In this document: positions 12,926 through 21,652 of the stretch, in pieces
How the letters are laid out: every line of letters begins with the position of its first letter
Position numbering within the stretch: the first letter of the stretch is position 1
Source: a virus
Direction: 5' to 3' (one strand)
Virus record (IMG/VR): IMGVR_UViG_3300010939_000073
Coordinates: 1-21,652 of that record
DNA length: 21,652 nucleotides
Position numbers and translations under genes: made by a program
The notes under the pieces: model-generated
What the model was told of the DNA's origin: nothing
The model's input: the letters and a program-made list of their open reading frames with translations, nothing else
Database searches by the model: none

Positions 12926-12977
12926 CAGTCTATATACATTAGACTGTATAAAATAATTCTATGCGTTTACACGCATA
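12926..12977 (+). promoter_or_regulatory. Two hairpins in the capsid gene leader
   Basis: CAGTCTA/TAGACTG (12926-12932 with 12940-12946) and TATGCGT/ACGCATA (12960-12966 with 12971-12977, TTAC loop) are both perfect 7-bp stems. The second ends about 5 bases before AAGGAG of the capsid gene, the same placement as the hairpin before the scaffold gene. Possible 5' mRNA stabiliser or translational control for a highly expressed gene. Confidence 0.5.
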
Positions 12978-12997
12978 ATACTCTAAGGAGACTTTCT

Positions 12998-14275
12998 ATG
13001 GCCGCAACTATTCCCTCGTCTATTATCGGAGACTTTAAAGAACGATATAATACGAAGGGTATTCAGGACGCAATTCCTGAGTCCCGCGTATTACTAAAAA
13101 ATGTGGAGTTTGATAAGGCTACCCTTGTCGGGAATGCTTTTCACACGCCTGTAATCCTTTCAGATGAAGCTGGCTTCACCTACGCTGCAAATAACGCCGG
13201 AAACTATGCTTTAAATGGTCCGGTTAGCTTGAACGTGCCAGACGCTCAAGTTCGTCCTGCTCAAATCACTCTCGTTTCCCAGATTGCGTATGATGCTCTT
13301 TCGCAATCCCTTGGAAGCGGTGCTGCTTTTTTGTCAGCGACGAAACTGATAACCAAACGGATGATCGATTCTATGTCCAAGCGTGTTGAGCTTGCTGCTC
13401 TTTACGGGGGCGTAGGTCTCGCTAAATCAGCTCTTACCGGTTCTTCTAATACAGATGCTACGACCCAAGTTATTGCTTTCACACAAGCAACTTGGTCTGA
13501 TGGTATTTGGGCCGGTACTGTGAATAACGAAGTTCAGTTTTACGATGGAACGACACTTATTTCCTCGGGTGCTGATAGTGTGTTCACAGTCTCTGCTGTT
13601 GATCCGACCGCTCGAACCTTAACTGTTACGGGAACGGCTACCGGCATTACTGCTCTTGATGCCGCAACTGTTGGTATTCCTGTGACACTGGATGTTTATT
13701 TCAACTCCGCCTTTGGAAATGAAATGACTGGTATCGACCAAATCCTTACTAATACTGGGACTCTCTTCAACATCTCAGCTGCGACCTATGACCTTTGGAA
13801 ATCAAACGTCATTGATAATTCAGCCGGTAAATTGACCTTTCTTGCCCTTCAAAACGCAGTTGCAACTGCGGTTGGTCGTGGATTGGACAGTGAAGTTGAT
13901 GTATTGGTGAATCCTAAAGTATGGGCGAATCTTGTGACCTCCCAAAGTGGTGCTCGTCGACTTGATTCTTCCTACAAGAAGAACAACGTCGAGAACGGTG
14001 CTACCAAACTGACGTTTTATTCTCAGAATGGTACCATGAACATCACTCCCAGCTTGTATGTGAAAGAAGGGGATTGCTTCATTCTTCCCTTTGAGCACAT
14101 CCAGCGCATTGGATCGATGGACATTGAGTTCATGCCTCAAGTTATGGGTTCTGATGAATTCTTTCAATACGTTCCTGGTTTTAACGCTTATGAATTGCGT
14201 CTGTGGACCAATCAACAGATCTTCATTACGTTGCCGGCTCGTTGCGCAAAGATACATAACATCAGTCTAGTTTAA
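12998..14275 (+). CDS. Major capsid protein
   Basis: 425 residues from ATG 12998, preceded by AAGGAGA. Size equals that of the P22 coat protein (430). The N-terminal arm (1-60), a helix LITKRMIDSMSKRVELAALYGG (about 117-138) like the HK97-fold spine helix, a Thr/Val-rich beta insertion (about 150-245) and a C-terminal domain with ENGATKLTFYSQNGTMNI and YELRLWTNQQIFI fit an HK97-fold coat with an inserted domain. Codon use looks more regular than in its neighbours and it has its own leader and terminator, as expected for the most abundant virion protein. Call rests on position, size and pattern. Confidence 0.85.
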   Translation: MAATIPSSIIGDFKERYNTKGIQDAIPESRVLLKNVEFDKATLVGNAFHTPVILSDEAGFTYAANNAGNYALNGPVSLNVPDAQVRPAQITLVSQIAYDALSQSLGSGAAFLSATKLITKRMIDSMSKRVELAALYGGVGLAKSALTGSSNTDATTQVIAFTQATWSDGIWAGTVNNEVQFYDGTTLISSGADSVFTVSAVDPTARTLTVTGTATGITALDAATVGIPVTLDVYFNSAFGNEMTGIDQILTNTGTLFNISAATYDLWKSNVIDNSAGKLTFLALQNAVATAVGRGLDSEVDVLVNPKVWANLVTSQSGARRLDSSYKKNNVENGATKLTFYSQNGTMNITPSLYVKEGDCFILPFEHIQRIGSMDIEFMPQVMGSDEFFQYVPGFNAYELRLWTNQQIFITLPARCAKIHNISLV

Positions 14276-14305
14276 TCTGTAAAAGTTTAAAAGTAAAAAT
14301 TTCAA

Positions 14306-14343
14306 CCCCGGAATTCCCGCAAGGGTTTCAAGGGGTAATTTTT
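14306..14343 (+). terminator. Intrinsic terminator after capsid gene
   Basis: CCCC (14306-14309) pairs with GGGG (14332-14335) enclosing GAA/TTC and CCC-GCAA-GGG with a GNRA-type tetraloop, followed by TAATTTTT. Lies 30 bases after the capsid stop; may partly reduce transcription of downstream genes. Confidence 0.6.
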
Positions 14344-14399
14344 AAGGAACAATTCTAAAGAGCAGCCCGTTCCTAATCTAGTTTTAAAAGGAAACCAAA

Positions 14400-14936
14400 A
14401 TGTCATTTGTTAAACTTCTTATGTCTGTACCTGATTCAGCTATTACTATGACGGATCATCTTCAACTCAACGTTGCAGGAAACCACTTCGATGTCGAAGG
14501 ACTTGATAAACTTGTCGGAGATATGCTTAATGGTGCTTTGGTATCCTATACCAAACTATCAACCGGTTCAGTTCAAGCTATTGCGACAATAACGAGTACC
14601 GCCGCCGCTATAGCCGAAGAAACCGCTACCGTTGCGAATGTAACTCTTACGGCCAAAACTTCCGGTGCTGTAGCGGCAAACGGTGAATTCAATCTAGATG
14701 CTGATAATACCGTACAGGCCGCAAGTATAACGACAGCGATAAATGCCGTAACAGGACTATCCGGTATAGTTACAGCCACTTCAGTTCTGGGTGTTGTAAC
14801 GATTACAGCTGTTCAACCCGGTAAAAGTGGAGACGGGCTTGATATTACTGAAGCCCTTACAGGCGTTACTGTTACAGCCTTTGCTTCGGGATCAGATGGG
14901 TCTCAAGTTGCTATAGACTTTGGGGCTTCGTCCTAA
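14400..14936 (+). CDS. Decoration-like virion protein (178 aa)
   Basis: AAAAGGAAA precedes ATG 14400. 178 residues; the N-terminal 60 have mixed helices (FDVEGLDKLVGDML), then Ala/Thr/Val-rich beta structure from about 60 with PGKSGDGLDITEALTGVTV near the end, a pattern met in beta-sandwich modules of head decoration and tail proteins. Directly after the capsid gene, hence a candidate capsid-decorating protein. No enzymatic motif. Confidence 0.6.
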   Translation: MSFVKLLMSVPDSAITMTDHLQLNVAGNHFDVEGLDKLVGDMLNGALVSYTKLSTGSVQAIATITSTAAAIAEETATVANVTLTAKTSGAVAANGEFNLDADNTVQAASITTAINAVTGLSGIVTATSVLGVVTITAVQPGKSGDGLDITEALTGVTVTAFASGSDGSQVAIDFGASS

Positions 14937-15010
14937 TCATTTCTGTACGGTTTGGAGTCATCCTGGTAGATTAAAAACTCTATGGTTTATTTTCTTTCAA
15001 AGGATTAAAT

Positions 15011-17089
15011 ATGTCTGTAGATGTAACTTTTAACGGAGTAATATATACCGTCCCAGAAACCGGTGAAACCGGGTGGGGCGGCAATACTACATCCTATCTT
15101 GTGGCGATTGCTGCGGGTGCTCTTCAAAAAACCGGTGGTAGTTTTACATTGGCTGCTGATGTTGATTTTGGAGCGTCTTTTGGTTTAAAATCACTCAATT
15201 ATACCTCCCGGCACGCAAATTCTGCTTCCACAGGTGTTTTTCGTCTCGGGAATACGGAGAGTATTACCTGGCGCAATGCGACAAATACAGCAAATCTATC
15301 TTTGTTTGTAAACGCTTCGGATCTTTTAAGGTATGGGAACGGTACAGTCTATACACTTGGCGCGGGTTCTCTTGTTAACCTAGATATACAAGCGGCTGCC
15401 GGAATTGTTTACAGCAAATTAAATCTATCTCTTTCGATTGTTAATGCAGACATACAAGCGGCTGCTGGAATTGTTCATAGTAAGTTAAATTTAATTAACG
15501 GTATTGTAGACGTTGATATTAACAGTGCGGCCGGAATCGCTCTAACTAAATTAGCTACCGCTACGGTTGATCGTCTACCTCGTTTTGACGCTAGTGGCTT
15601 TCTTATTGCGTCTAACTGGGCGTTTGATGGTAGTAATCAACTTACCACAGGTTCACAAAAGGAATTCCGATTTCAAGACGGCACTACAAACTATGTTTCA
15701 ATTGCCGCGCCTATTGCCGTTACTACGCACGGATATTTATTACCTATTACTCAAGCGACAGCGGGTCAAGTTTTATTGAACGACGGAGCCGGCCAACTTT
15801 CATGGGGTGATTTGACGGGTGGCGGGACAGTTAATCTGGGAATTAGTGGGAGATTGGCTTATTATCCTGCGGCTGGAACGCTTGTAGATGATACGTCGGC
15901 GATTACAACTGATGGATCGACATGGGCAAGATTTGCGAGTGGTTCTGTAACAGTTCCAGGTATTGGCTTTAATGCACAACCCGGTACGGGATTCTTTCAG
16001 ACATTCAACGCACTTCATATTAGTACAGAAGGGGGAGAGCGGGCTATATTTAGCTCGGCAGGACTGACTCTTCCGGCAGGAAACTTAATTTTAAACGGCC
16101 CTGTACTTCTTAACGTTGGTGGATTTAGGTATACACTTTTTCCAGTTGCACCTGCGGCAGACCGCGTATACGGGATAAGAGACGCAGGAGCGAATGCAGA
16201 TTTTGTAATGACCGCGGGAGCACAAACTCTTGCTGGTATAAAGACATTTAGTTCAAATATTGTTGGTCATGCTGATCAAGACGCTACAACCGAATTAGAT
16301 AATCTCGGAGTAACTGCAATTAACACATCCCTCGTTTCGAGTGTTAGTGAAACTTATAATATAGGTTCATCTACTGTGCTATGGCAAATGATTCATGGGA
16401 GGAATGTTCAACTCGGAAAGAGTGGAGTAGGGGGAACGCTTATTCTACATCCGGGTACGGCACTGAGGGGTCGTTTGCTTATGTTTGTGTCTGATAATAC
16501 AACAGATACCGATACACAGTTTATATTTGCCGCGCAAGCTGCTGCTCGAAATTATACGGTTCCAGATGCGGGAGCAAACGCTAATTTCGTTATGACGGCA
16601 GGAGCACAAACTCTTGCCGGTATAAAAACATTTACAGGATTAGTTCGTAAACCAAACCAGCCGTGTTTTTTAGCGCAGGGACCGGCCGTTCCCACTCAAA
16701 ATGTTACAGGTGATGGTACGATATTTGTAATCGAATTTAACACGGAGGTTTTTGATTTGGACGGGAATTATAACATAACAACCTCTATATTTACCGCCCC
16801 GGTCGCAGGACAATATCACTTTACAGCCACAATTCGTATGCAAGGTTTAACCACGGGTAACACTTCAAGTTTTATAAGGCTCGTCACGTCTGGTCAAACT
16901 TTTGTAGGGACACGATATAATACGGGCGGCGAGCAGCAACCACTTACTAGTTATACTGTCGATGGCTATGCAGATATGGCCGCTTCCGATACAGCTTTTA
17001 TAAACATTCAGATTAGTGGTTCTACAAGGATTTGTGAAGCTTTTGGTGATGGTACGCATGTTTACTTTTCTGGATCTTTAGTTACTTAA
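15011..17089 (+). CDS. Tail fibre with C1q-like C-terminal domain
   Basis: 692 residues, AAAGGA before ATG 15011. N-terminal VDVTFNGVIYTVPETGETGW is a virion-anchoring opening seen in phage fibres. About 121-185 has three D-I-x-x-A-A-G-I...SKL/TKL repeats typical of fibre shafts. Two near-identical DAGANA...AGIKTF blocks (391-413 and 519-541) frame a middle section. From about 548, GNYNITTSIFTAPVAGQYHF and YFSGSLV match the C1q/TNF-like jelly roll that forms trimers. The fibre would bind the host surface; the C-terminal domain is the likely receptor-binding or trimerising tip. No chaperone domain or reverse transcriptase-type variable system is visible. Confidence 0.85.
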   Translation: MSVDVTFNGVIYTVPETGETGWGGNTTSYLVAIAAGALQKTGGSFTLAADVDFGASFGLKSLNYTSRHANSASTGVFRLGNTESITWRNATNTANLSLFVNASDLLRYGNGTVYTLGAGSLVNLDIQAAAGIVYSKLNLSLSIVNADIQAAAGIVHSKLNLINGIVDVDINSAAGIALTKLATATVDRLPRFDASGFLIASNWAFDGSNQLTTGSQKEFRFQDGTTNYVSIAAPIAVTTHGYLLPITQATAGQVLLNDGAGQLSWGDLTGGGTVNLGISGRLAYYPAAGTLVDDTSAITTDGSTWARFASGSVTVPGIGFNAQPGTGFFQTFNALHISTEGGERAIFSSAGLTLPAGNLILNGPVLLNVGGFRYTLFPVAPAADRVYGIRDAGANADFVMTAGAQTLAGIKTFSSNIVGHADQDATTELDNLGVTAINTSLVSSVSETYNIGSSTVLWQMIHGRNVQLGKSGVGGTLILHPGTALRGRLLMFVSDNTTDTDTQFIFAAQAAARNYTVPDAGANANFVMTAGAQTLAGIKTFTGLVRKPNQPCFLAQGPAVPTQNVTGDGTIFVIEFNTEVFDLDGNYNITTSIFTAPVAGQYHFTATIRMQGLTTGNTSSFIRLVTSGQTFVGTRYNTGGEQQPLTSYTVDGYADMAASDTAFINIQISGSTRICEAFGDGTHVYFSGSLVT
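16181..16633 (+). repeat. Two-copy internal repeat in tail fibre
   Basis: 69-base segments at 16181-16249 and 16565-16633 encode the same 23-residue block apart from one Asp/Asn change, with mostly synonymous base differences. They lie 384 bases (128 residues) apart, marking a duplicated fibre module. Confidence 0.85.
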
Positions 17090-17105
17090 TTAGGAGGAAG
17101 AATAA

Positions 17106-17387
17106 ATGCCACAGTATATAATTAATCTTACGGACTTCGAACAAAAACTTCTTGAGGATGATTTATTGGATGTTAATGATTGGTTTCAAAAAGCGAGTAC
17201 AGGAAAACTTAGTTATTGTTTAAAACGAGCAGCCCGTCGTTTTGAGGAAATAGCTAAAAAGGAAAATTTAATTACGATTCCGGTTGATCCGATTGAAAAA
17301 GCAAAGCATTTATTCGCTCATACGTCGTATAAAAATCGTGTAGCGCGGGATCTACTTGCGGACCTCGCACTACAAAATAACTCGTAA
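17106..17387 (+). CDS. Small hypothetical protein downstream of fibre (93 aa)
   Basis: TAGGAGGAAG before ATG 17106. 93 residues: an N-terminal strand QYIINLTDFEQKLLEDDLLD, then helices with an Arg-rich centre (KRAARRFEEIAKK). Short phage proteins of this type commonly follow fibre genes but have no known role; possibly a fibre assembly factor. Confidence 0.6.
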   Translation: MPQYIINLTDFEQKLLEDDLLDVNDWFQKASTGKLSYCLKRAARRFEEIAKKENLITIPVDPIEKAKHLFAHTSYKNRVARDLLADLALQNNS

Positions 17388-17392
17388 AACTA

Positions 17393-17418
17393 AAAATATT
17401 TACGCCTATGAATATTTT
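17393..17418. other. AT-rich inverted repeat
   Basis: AAAATATT and AATATTTT pair perfectly over a 10-base loop, followed by AGGGTTTTTAATT. Weak terminator or incidental structure in a 100-base gap. Confidence 0.3.
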
Positions 17419-17490
17419 AGGGTTTTTAATTAGTGAAAGTCGTGTTATTCGTCTTAAAACGAACCCACCATAAATAAAGGAGATACTGAT

Positions 17491-17862
17491 ATGTTACACG
17501 AAAATGATTCGCGGGATATGATTAAAGAAATCCTGCAAAAGATTATAGATGAAATGGGGGCTTTAGAGTCCGATCGAATTATGCCCGAGCATCGCCGACC
17601 AAAAGCAATAGCACTTGAAACTAAAATAGCAGCCCCCATTTCTGAAGAGTTGGATATTGAGACAGATGAAGATATCAATTCTACAGTTCTTGATGAACTT
17701 TTAATTAAAGCCGATAATGCCGATGAAACCGGTCTACTTCCTGAAGACGTTACAAACGATCTTCCAGATGAAATTACTGAAACTATTCGACGTAAAAAGA
17801 AACGGTTTGTAGACGGCAAGGAAGAAGAACCAAACCCGAATATCTTTAAGCGCTCAGGTTAA
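17491..17862 (+). CDS. Acidic hypothetical protein (123 aa)
   Basis: AAAGGAGA before ATG 17491. 123 residues: N-terminal helix MIKEILQKIIDEMGAL, a RIMPEHRRPKAIALE stretch, a very acidic middle (TDEDINSTVLDELL) and a basic Arg/Lys-rich end. Mostly disordered or helical. In the virion gene block, so perhaps an assembly chaperone or internal structural protein. Unrecognised. Confidence 0.65.
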   Translation: MLHENDSRDMIKEILQKIIDEMGALESDRIMPEHRRPKAIALETKIAAPISEELDIETDEDINSTVLDELLIKADNADETGLLPEDVTNDLPDEITETIRRKKKRFVDGKEEEPNPNIFKRSG

Positions 17863-17872
17863 GGCAATAAAA

Positions 17873-18253
17873 ATGGCTGAGCAAACGTTTCCGTTACAAG
17901 AAAAACTAAAGAAAGCCATGATTACTGATCCTAGGGGTATTCATGAGTTGAATAAGCATTTAATTGAGGCTCTTACGGCAAAAGATCCGGGTATGGTAGC
18001 ATTAGGCTATGATTGCTTGCAAGAAGTACTTGGACTTCTAACGATCGATCAAAGAACGCTTATCTTAGATAGTTGGAACGAATATTTTGATACCTCTTCA
18101 GAGTTTAAAGATCTTATGGACAATCATAAACCTTCAAAACGTCTTTTAGAAATTTACAAAAATAAAGTTCAACCTCTGAAAATGAAACCGAAGCCTATCG
18201 ACAAATCTAAACAACCAGATTTACGATCATATATAGAAAGCAAGGAAGTTTAA
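17873..18253 (+). CDS. Helical hypothetical protein (126 aa)
   Basis: ATG 17873, weak ribosome binding site TAAGGC. 126 residues, first 100 largely helical (KLKKAM, IHELNKHLIEALTA, LILDSWNEYF), then a basic Pro/Lys tail. Precedes the adaptor gene by 3 bases. No motif; virion assembly role inferred from place only. Confidence 0.65.
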   Translation: MAEQTFPLQEKLKKAMITDPRGIHELNKHLIEALTAKDPGMVALGYDCLQEVLGLLTIDQRTLILDSWNEYFDTSSEFKDLMDNHKPSKRLLEIYKNKVQPLKMKPKPIDKSKQPDLRSYIESKEV

Positions 18254-18256
18254 ATC

Positions 18257-19207
18257 ATGGCAATTGATTATTCCGTTAATGCCCTTTTAACGTCTGTTAA
18301 ACAACGTTCGATGAATGCGGATAATCAGAGTCTTCTTAAGGATTCTGATATTATTCGGATTGCGTCGGAAGAACTACAAGGTGTTATTCTTCCGTATATT
18401 GAGTCTGTTAAACACGAATATTATGTTACTTATACCGATTTACCGTTTAAAACAACCACCGGCAGTGCCCTTCCACAACGATCGGTAGACGCGCAATACG
18501 ACATACCCCAACGTGCGACCGGTACAAAATTACGTGACGTGTCTTTAGTTGATTTTCAGGACAATGAAGTTCTTTTAAATTATATAAACCCGGAAGATTT
18601 AAAGTCCTCGTGGGCCTATGCGCCCTATCAATTTGGCTTTTATCCTATAGATTATTCGATTCAGTTAGTTCTTGGAAATAACCTTGGTGCGGGAAATTAT
18701 AAATCTGTTCGGATGATTTATTTTCGACGGCCTAATACTCTTTGTCCTACAGGCGTAACAGGTAATGCAGGACAAGTCGTTTCATTCAACACCGGCGCAA
18801 AAACCATAACCCTTGATGCCGCTCCAACGACATGGACGCTTATTACTCAGTTTGATATTGTTAATTCAAATCCGCCTTTTCAAACAAGAACAGAAGATCA
18901 AGCTATTAGCCTTATAGCTGGTTTCGTTCTTACTTTTGTTAATGATCTACCTACGGGTTTGGCTGTTGGAGATTGGGTAAGCGAAGCAAATTTTTCGCCT
19001 ATCCCACAAATGCCCGTAGAATGTCATAGATTACTCGAAACTCTTACCGCTGCTCGAATTTTGCAGTATACTGGCGATCCTGCGTTTCAAGTCATGCAAG
19101 CAATGGCTGAAAGTATGAAAAAAAATCTAATTCAGATTTTAAGTCCGAGGGTAGACGGCAGCCCACAAAAAATCCCGATCAGAAATCGACTCTGGGGGGG
19201 CTGGTGA
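18257..19207 (+). CDS. Head-tail adaptor-like protein
   Basis: 316 residues, AAGGAAG before ATG 18257. Pattern MAIDYSVNALLTSVKQRS, helix DIIRIASEELQGVILPYI, then EYYVTYTDLPF..., a central beta-insertion (about 165-235) and helices PQMPVECHRLLETLTAARILQYT. Such proteins lie between capsid and nozzle genes in podoviruses and correspond in role to P22 gp4 or T7 gp11 adaptor rings that sit on the portal. Twice the size of gp4; the beta insertion accounts for much of that. Assignment from layout and pattern. Confidence 0.65.
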   Translation: MAIDYSVNALLTSVKQRSMNADNQSLLKDSDIIRIASEELQGVILPYIESVKHEYYVTYTDLPFKTTTGSALPQRSVDAQYDIPQRATGTKLRDVSLVDFQDNEVLLNYINPEDLKSSWAYAPYQFGFYPIDYSIQLVLGNNLGAGNYKSVRMIYFRRPNTLCPTGVTGNAGQVVSFNTGAKTITLDAAPTTWTLITQFDIVNSNPPFQTRTEDQAISLIAGFVLTFVNDLPTGLAVGDWVSEANFSPIPQMPVECHRLLETLTAARILQYTGDPAFQVMQAMAESMKKNLIQILSPRVDGSPQKIPIRNRLWGGW

Positions 19208-19210
19208 TCA

Positions 19211-21652
19211 ATGGCGAAACAACCTCTACAAGAAACTGAAACTCTTTCTTTAAAGCCCAAAGGTAAATATACTTATCCAAACCCTCTATCAGAAGTACCG
19301 CAAGGTGCTATGATAAAAGCTTTGAATGTTATTATATCACGACCGGGTGTTGTCGAACAACGACGAGGAATTAATACTTTCGGTAATATTCTCGCGGATA
19401 ACGTAGGTTCACTTTATAACTATCAAAATCGAATTATTGTTCATCATGGAACCACTTTTTCTTATGACTCAACTGGCAGTGGAGTTTGGGTTAATTATAC
19501 AGGATCGTTCACAAAACCAACAAACGCCATTGTTATTCGATCTTTTCAGGCCAATAAAAATATCTACTTTGTTACCGATACGGGCTTTAAGAAACTAGAT
19601 GCTCTAGCTAACGTAATAACGGATTCGGGCGCGCCGGCTGGCCTTGATGGTAAGGGAAGTACGACAGGAATAGGCTGGTTTACAAACCTTACTCAAGTTG
19701 CCTACCGAATTATCTTTGCTTTTACGGACGCTAATAATAATTTAATTCAAGGTGCGCCGTCTCAACGTATTATTGTCGCAAATAATTCTGGTGGACCGGT
19801 AAACGTTGATTTGACATTTTCTTTACCGGCTGGATTAACAACAACTTGGCAATACAAACTTTATAGAAGTCCTGAATCAGCCGATCTTAACACCGAACCA
19901 AACGATGAAATGGCTCTTGTCTTTACAGGCAATCTAACCGCCGGTGAACTTACGGCTGGTACGGTCAATCTTATTGATTCAATTAGTGATAACCTCAAGG
20001 GTGAATTTATCTACACAGCTTCGAGTCAACAAGGAATCGCCCAAGCAAATTTTCAACCGCCAATCGCGACAGATGTTACAACCTTCAAAGGATTTACTTT
20101 TGCAGCAAATATAACGTCCCAACAGTCTGCATTAATTACTTTAGTATCTGTAGAGTTACCGGGTTTGCAATTAAATGATACCGTAACGGTTGCAGGTGTA
20201 GTTTATAAAGCCAATACTATCGAAATAATCGCCAGTAATGAATTTGAACTGTTTACAGCCGGTACACCGTCTCAAGATATAGCGAATACCGCTAATAGTC
20301 TTGTTCGGGTAATTAATCGGTCAACCAGTAACACATTAGTTTATGCGTATTACTCTTCAGGATTTGCCGATCTTCCGGGTCGTATTACAGTCCGGAAACG
20401 TTCGATTGGAACGGCCGCTTTTACAGTAACTTCTTCCCGAGTGGGTGCATTTGTACCAGATATTGGTACGACGACTTTAACTTCGGGTAATGAAAATACC
20501 CCAAACGGTATTGCTATATCCAAGTTTCAACAGCCTGAAGCCTTTCCTCTTGGTCAGGTTATTAAAGTTGGATCAGCCGATAAAAGTATTTTACGTATTA
20601 TTGCGTTGCGAGATTATGTTCTTGTTTTCAAGCAAGACGGTGTTTTTCAAATAACAGGTACAGATACCGCATCCTTTGAAACACAGATTCTCGATAGTAC
20701 AATCGTAATTCGGGGAATTGAAACAGCTGTTTCCTTAAACAACAAAGTTTATTGTTTTACTGATCCGACCGTTATCTCAATAACCGTAAATGAGGGGACG
20801 GTACTAAAATCACGAATGATTCAACAAGAACTTTTAGTTCTTTCGTCAAGTTTGTTTCCTGACTTTGATACGGCTAGTTATGGGATTGCTTATGAGTCAG
20901 AAAACCAATATATTTTAGGTACGGTTAAAAAAACAAATGATACAACCGCGACACAATTTTATGTGTATAATTATTTAACCAATACCTGGACAAACTGGGA
21001 ATTTCCTAATACTCAAGGAATTGGTTTTGTTAATCCGACAGATAATAAGTTATATTTCGGATCGTCGGACCCAACTTCTAAACTCGTTTATCAAGAACGT
21101 AAAACCTATACAAATTTTGATTATGCCGATACATCGCTTTCTTTTACTATTGTTTCGGCAGCAGGAAGAACAATTACTGTAGTAGATTCAACAGATTTAG
21201 CGGTTGGATGGGCGGTCAATCAAGGTACGCAAACCTCAACCATAACATCAATCCCCAATTCAACTACGATTATCGTAGTTGATACATTGACCTGGACAGC
21301 CGACGTGGCGACGGGTTTTCGTCCAATCCCTATAGCCCTAGAATTCATTCAAGAACATATGGGGAATCCTGGAATTGTTAAACACTTTAAAGAATGTCAT
21401 GCTATTTTCTCTAGCGCCGGGTTTAATTCATTTGACTTAGGGTTCTTTACAGATTTTTATGAGCAGATCGATATAGCGACTTTAATTCCAAAAATTACAA
21501 GTGGATGGGGCAACGGATCATTCGGAGAGTTTTCTTGGGGCGGAGGATCGACTCGGGCTCAAGTTATACGCGGTTTAGTTCCGCTTAATCAACGTAAGGG
21601 ACACTGGCTTAGTATTACAATTGATTATTCAGACGCCCTTACAACATTTGCT
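19211..21652 (+). CDS. Tail nozzle/hub-like protein (partial, 3' end outside)
   Basis: ATG 19211 to the window edge is an open frame of 814 codons with no stop. N-terminus has NPLSEVPQGAMIKALNVIISRPGVVEQRRG, characteristic of large podoviral proteins in the T7 gp12/P22 gp10 class. The body is beta-rich with repeated blade-like strands (VYCFTDPT, YILGTVKKT, WTNWEFP), consistent with a beta-propeller nozzle. Start 3 bases after the adaptor stop; GGTGATC just before the ATG is complementary to the 16S 3' end but too near to act normally. Would close the DNA channel and hold fibres. Confidence 0.7.
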   Translation, partial: MAKQPLQETETLSLKPKGKYTYPNPLSEVPQGAMIKALNVIISRPGVVEQRRGINTFGNILADNVGSLYNYQNRIIVHHGTTFSYDSTGSGVWVNYTGSFTKPTNAIVIRSFQANKNIYFVTDTGFKKLDALANVITDSGAPAGLDGKGSTTGIGWFTNLTQVAYRIIFAFTDANNNLIQGAPSQRIIVANNSGGPVNVDLTFSLPAGLTTTWQYKLYRSPESADLNTEPNDEMALVFTGNLTAGELTAGTVNLIDSISDNLKGEFIYTASSQQGIAQANFQPPIATDVTTFKGFTFAANITSQQSALITLVSVELPGLQLNDTVTVAGVVYKANTIEIIASNEFELFTAGTPSQDIANTANSLVRVINRSTSNTLVYAYYSSGFADLPGRITVRKRSIGTAAFTVTSSRVGAFVPDIGTTTLTSGNENTPNGIAISKFQQPEAFPLGQVIKVGSADKSILRIIALRDYVLVFKQDGVFQITGTDTASFETQILDSTIVIRGIETAVSLNNKVYCFTDPTVISITVNEGTVLKSRMIQQELLVLSSSLFPDFDTASYGIAYESENQYILGTVKKTNDTTATQFYVYNYLTNTWTNWEFPNTQGIGFVNPTDNKLYFGSSDPTSKLVYQERKTYTNFDYADTSLSFTIVSAAGRTITVVDSTDLAVGWAVNQGTQTSTITSIPNSTTIIVVDTLTWTADVATGFRPIPIALEFIQEHMGNPGIVKHFKECHAIFSSAGFNSFDLGFFTDFYEQIDIATLIPKITSGWGNGSFGEFSWGGGSTRAQVIRGLVPLNQRKGHWLSITIDYSDALTTFA

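Noticed and set aside
12964-12998. Terminator before the capsid gene
   Set aside because: The hairpin is followed by AATACTCTAAGG, not a T-run, and by a strong ribosome binding site.
16648-17089. Diversity-generating retroelement target
   Set aside because: No template repeat or reverse transcriptase seen in the window.

Overview
The window is part of the genome of a tailed bacteriophage (or closely related prophage), AT-rich, densely packed, with strong AGGAG-type ribosome binding sites and sigma70-type promoters. The host cannot be fixed from the sequence. The order terminase small, terminase large, 700-residue portal, scaffold-like protein, 425-residue capsid protein, fibre, head-tail adaptor and a long nozzle-like protein, with no sheath or tape measure seen before the window ends, resembles P22-like short-tailed phages (podoviruses). 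The family calls are read from motifs, lengths and gene order, not from database searches.

Left arm (1-2036): leftward-transcribed small genes in two short operons. Each is driven by its own copy of a near-identical 59-base promoter block (985-1043 and 1978-2036) with a TTGACA-like -35, a 17-base spacer and TATAAG. Between them lies about 500 bases without a convincing gene, holding a 15-base direct repeat spaced 21 bp, a 10-bp palindrome, an extended -10 pointing right and overlapping alternative hairpins. This looks like a control region.

Middle-left (2250-6157): rightward-transcribed tiny genes, many joined by TAATG or ATGA stop/start overlaps. It holds a degenerate tRNA-His-like gene, a DUF5675-type protein, two Cys-rich miniproteins, several one-helix membrane peptides (one apparently frameshifted), a three-helix holin-like protein and a second small membrane protein. 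It reads as a lysis and host-interaction cassette placed before packaging.

Right (6174-21652): packaging and virion genes: terminase small and large, portal with a proline/glycine-rich tail, two small beta-rich proteins, scaffold-like protein with a (PPTI) repeat, a small acidic protein, tRNA-CAU, a hairpin-rich non-coding stretch, major capsid protein, hairpin terminator, beta-rich decoration-like protein, tail fibre ending in a C1q-like domain, three small proteins, head-tail adaptor, and the start of a long nozzle/hub-like protein running off the right edge.

Most unusual points: two tRNA genes with non-standard features, a 390-base structured interval between the tRNA and the capsid gene, a broken or recoded membrane micro-gene flanked by intact coupling signals, and a DUF5675 protein whose His/HGC residues resemble an L,D-transpeptidase active site inside a likely lysis cassette.
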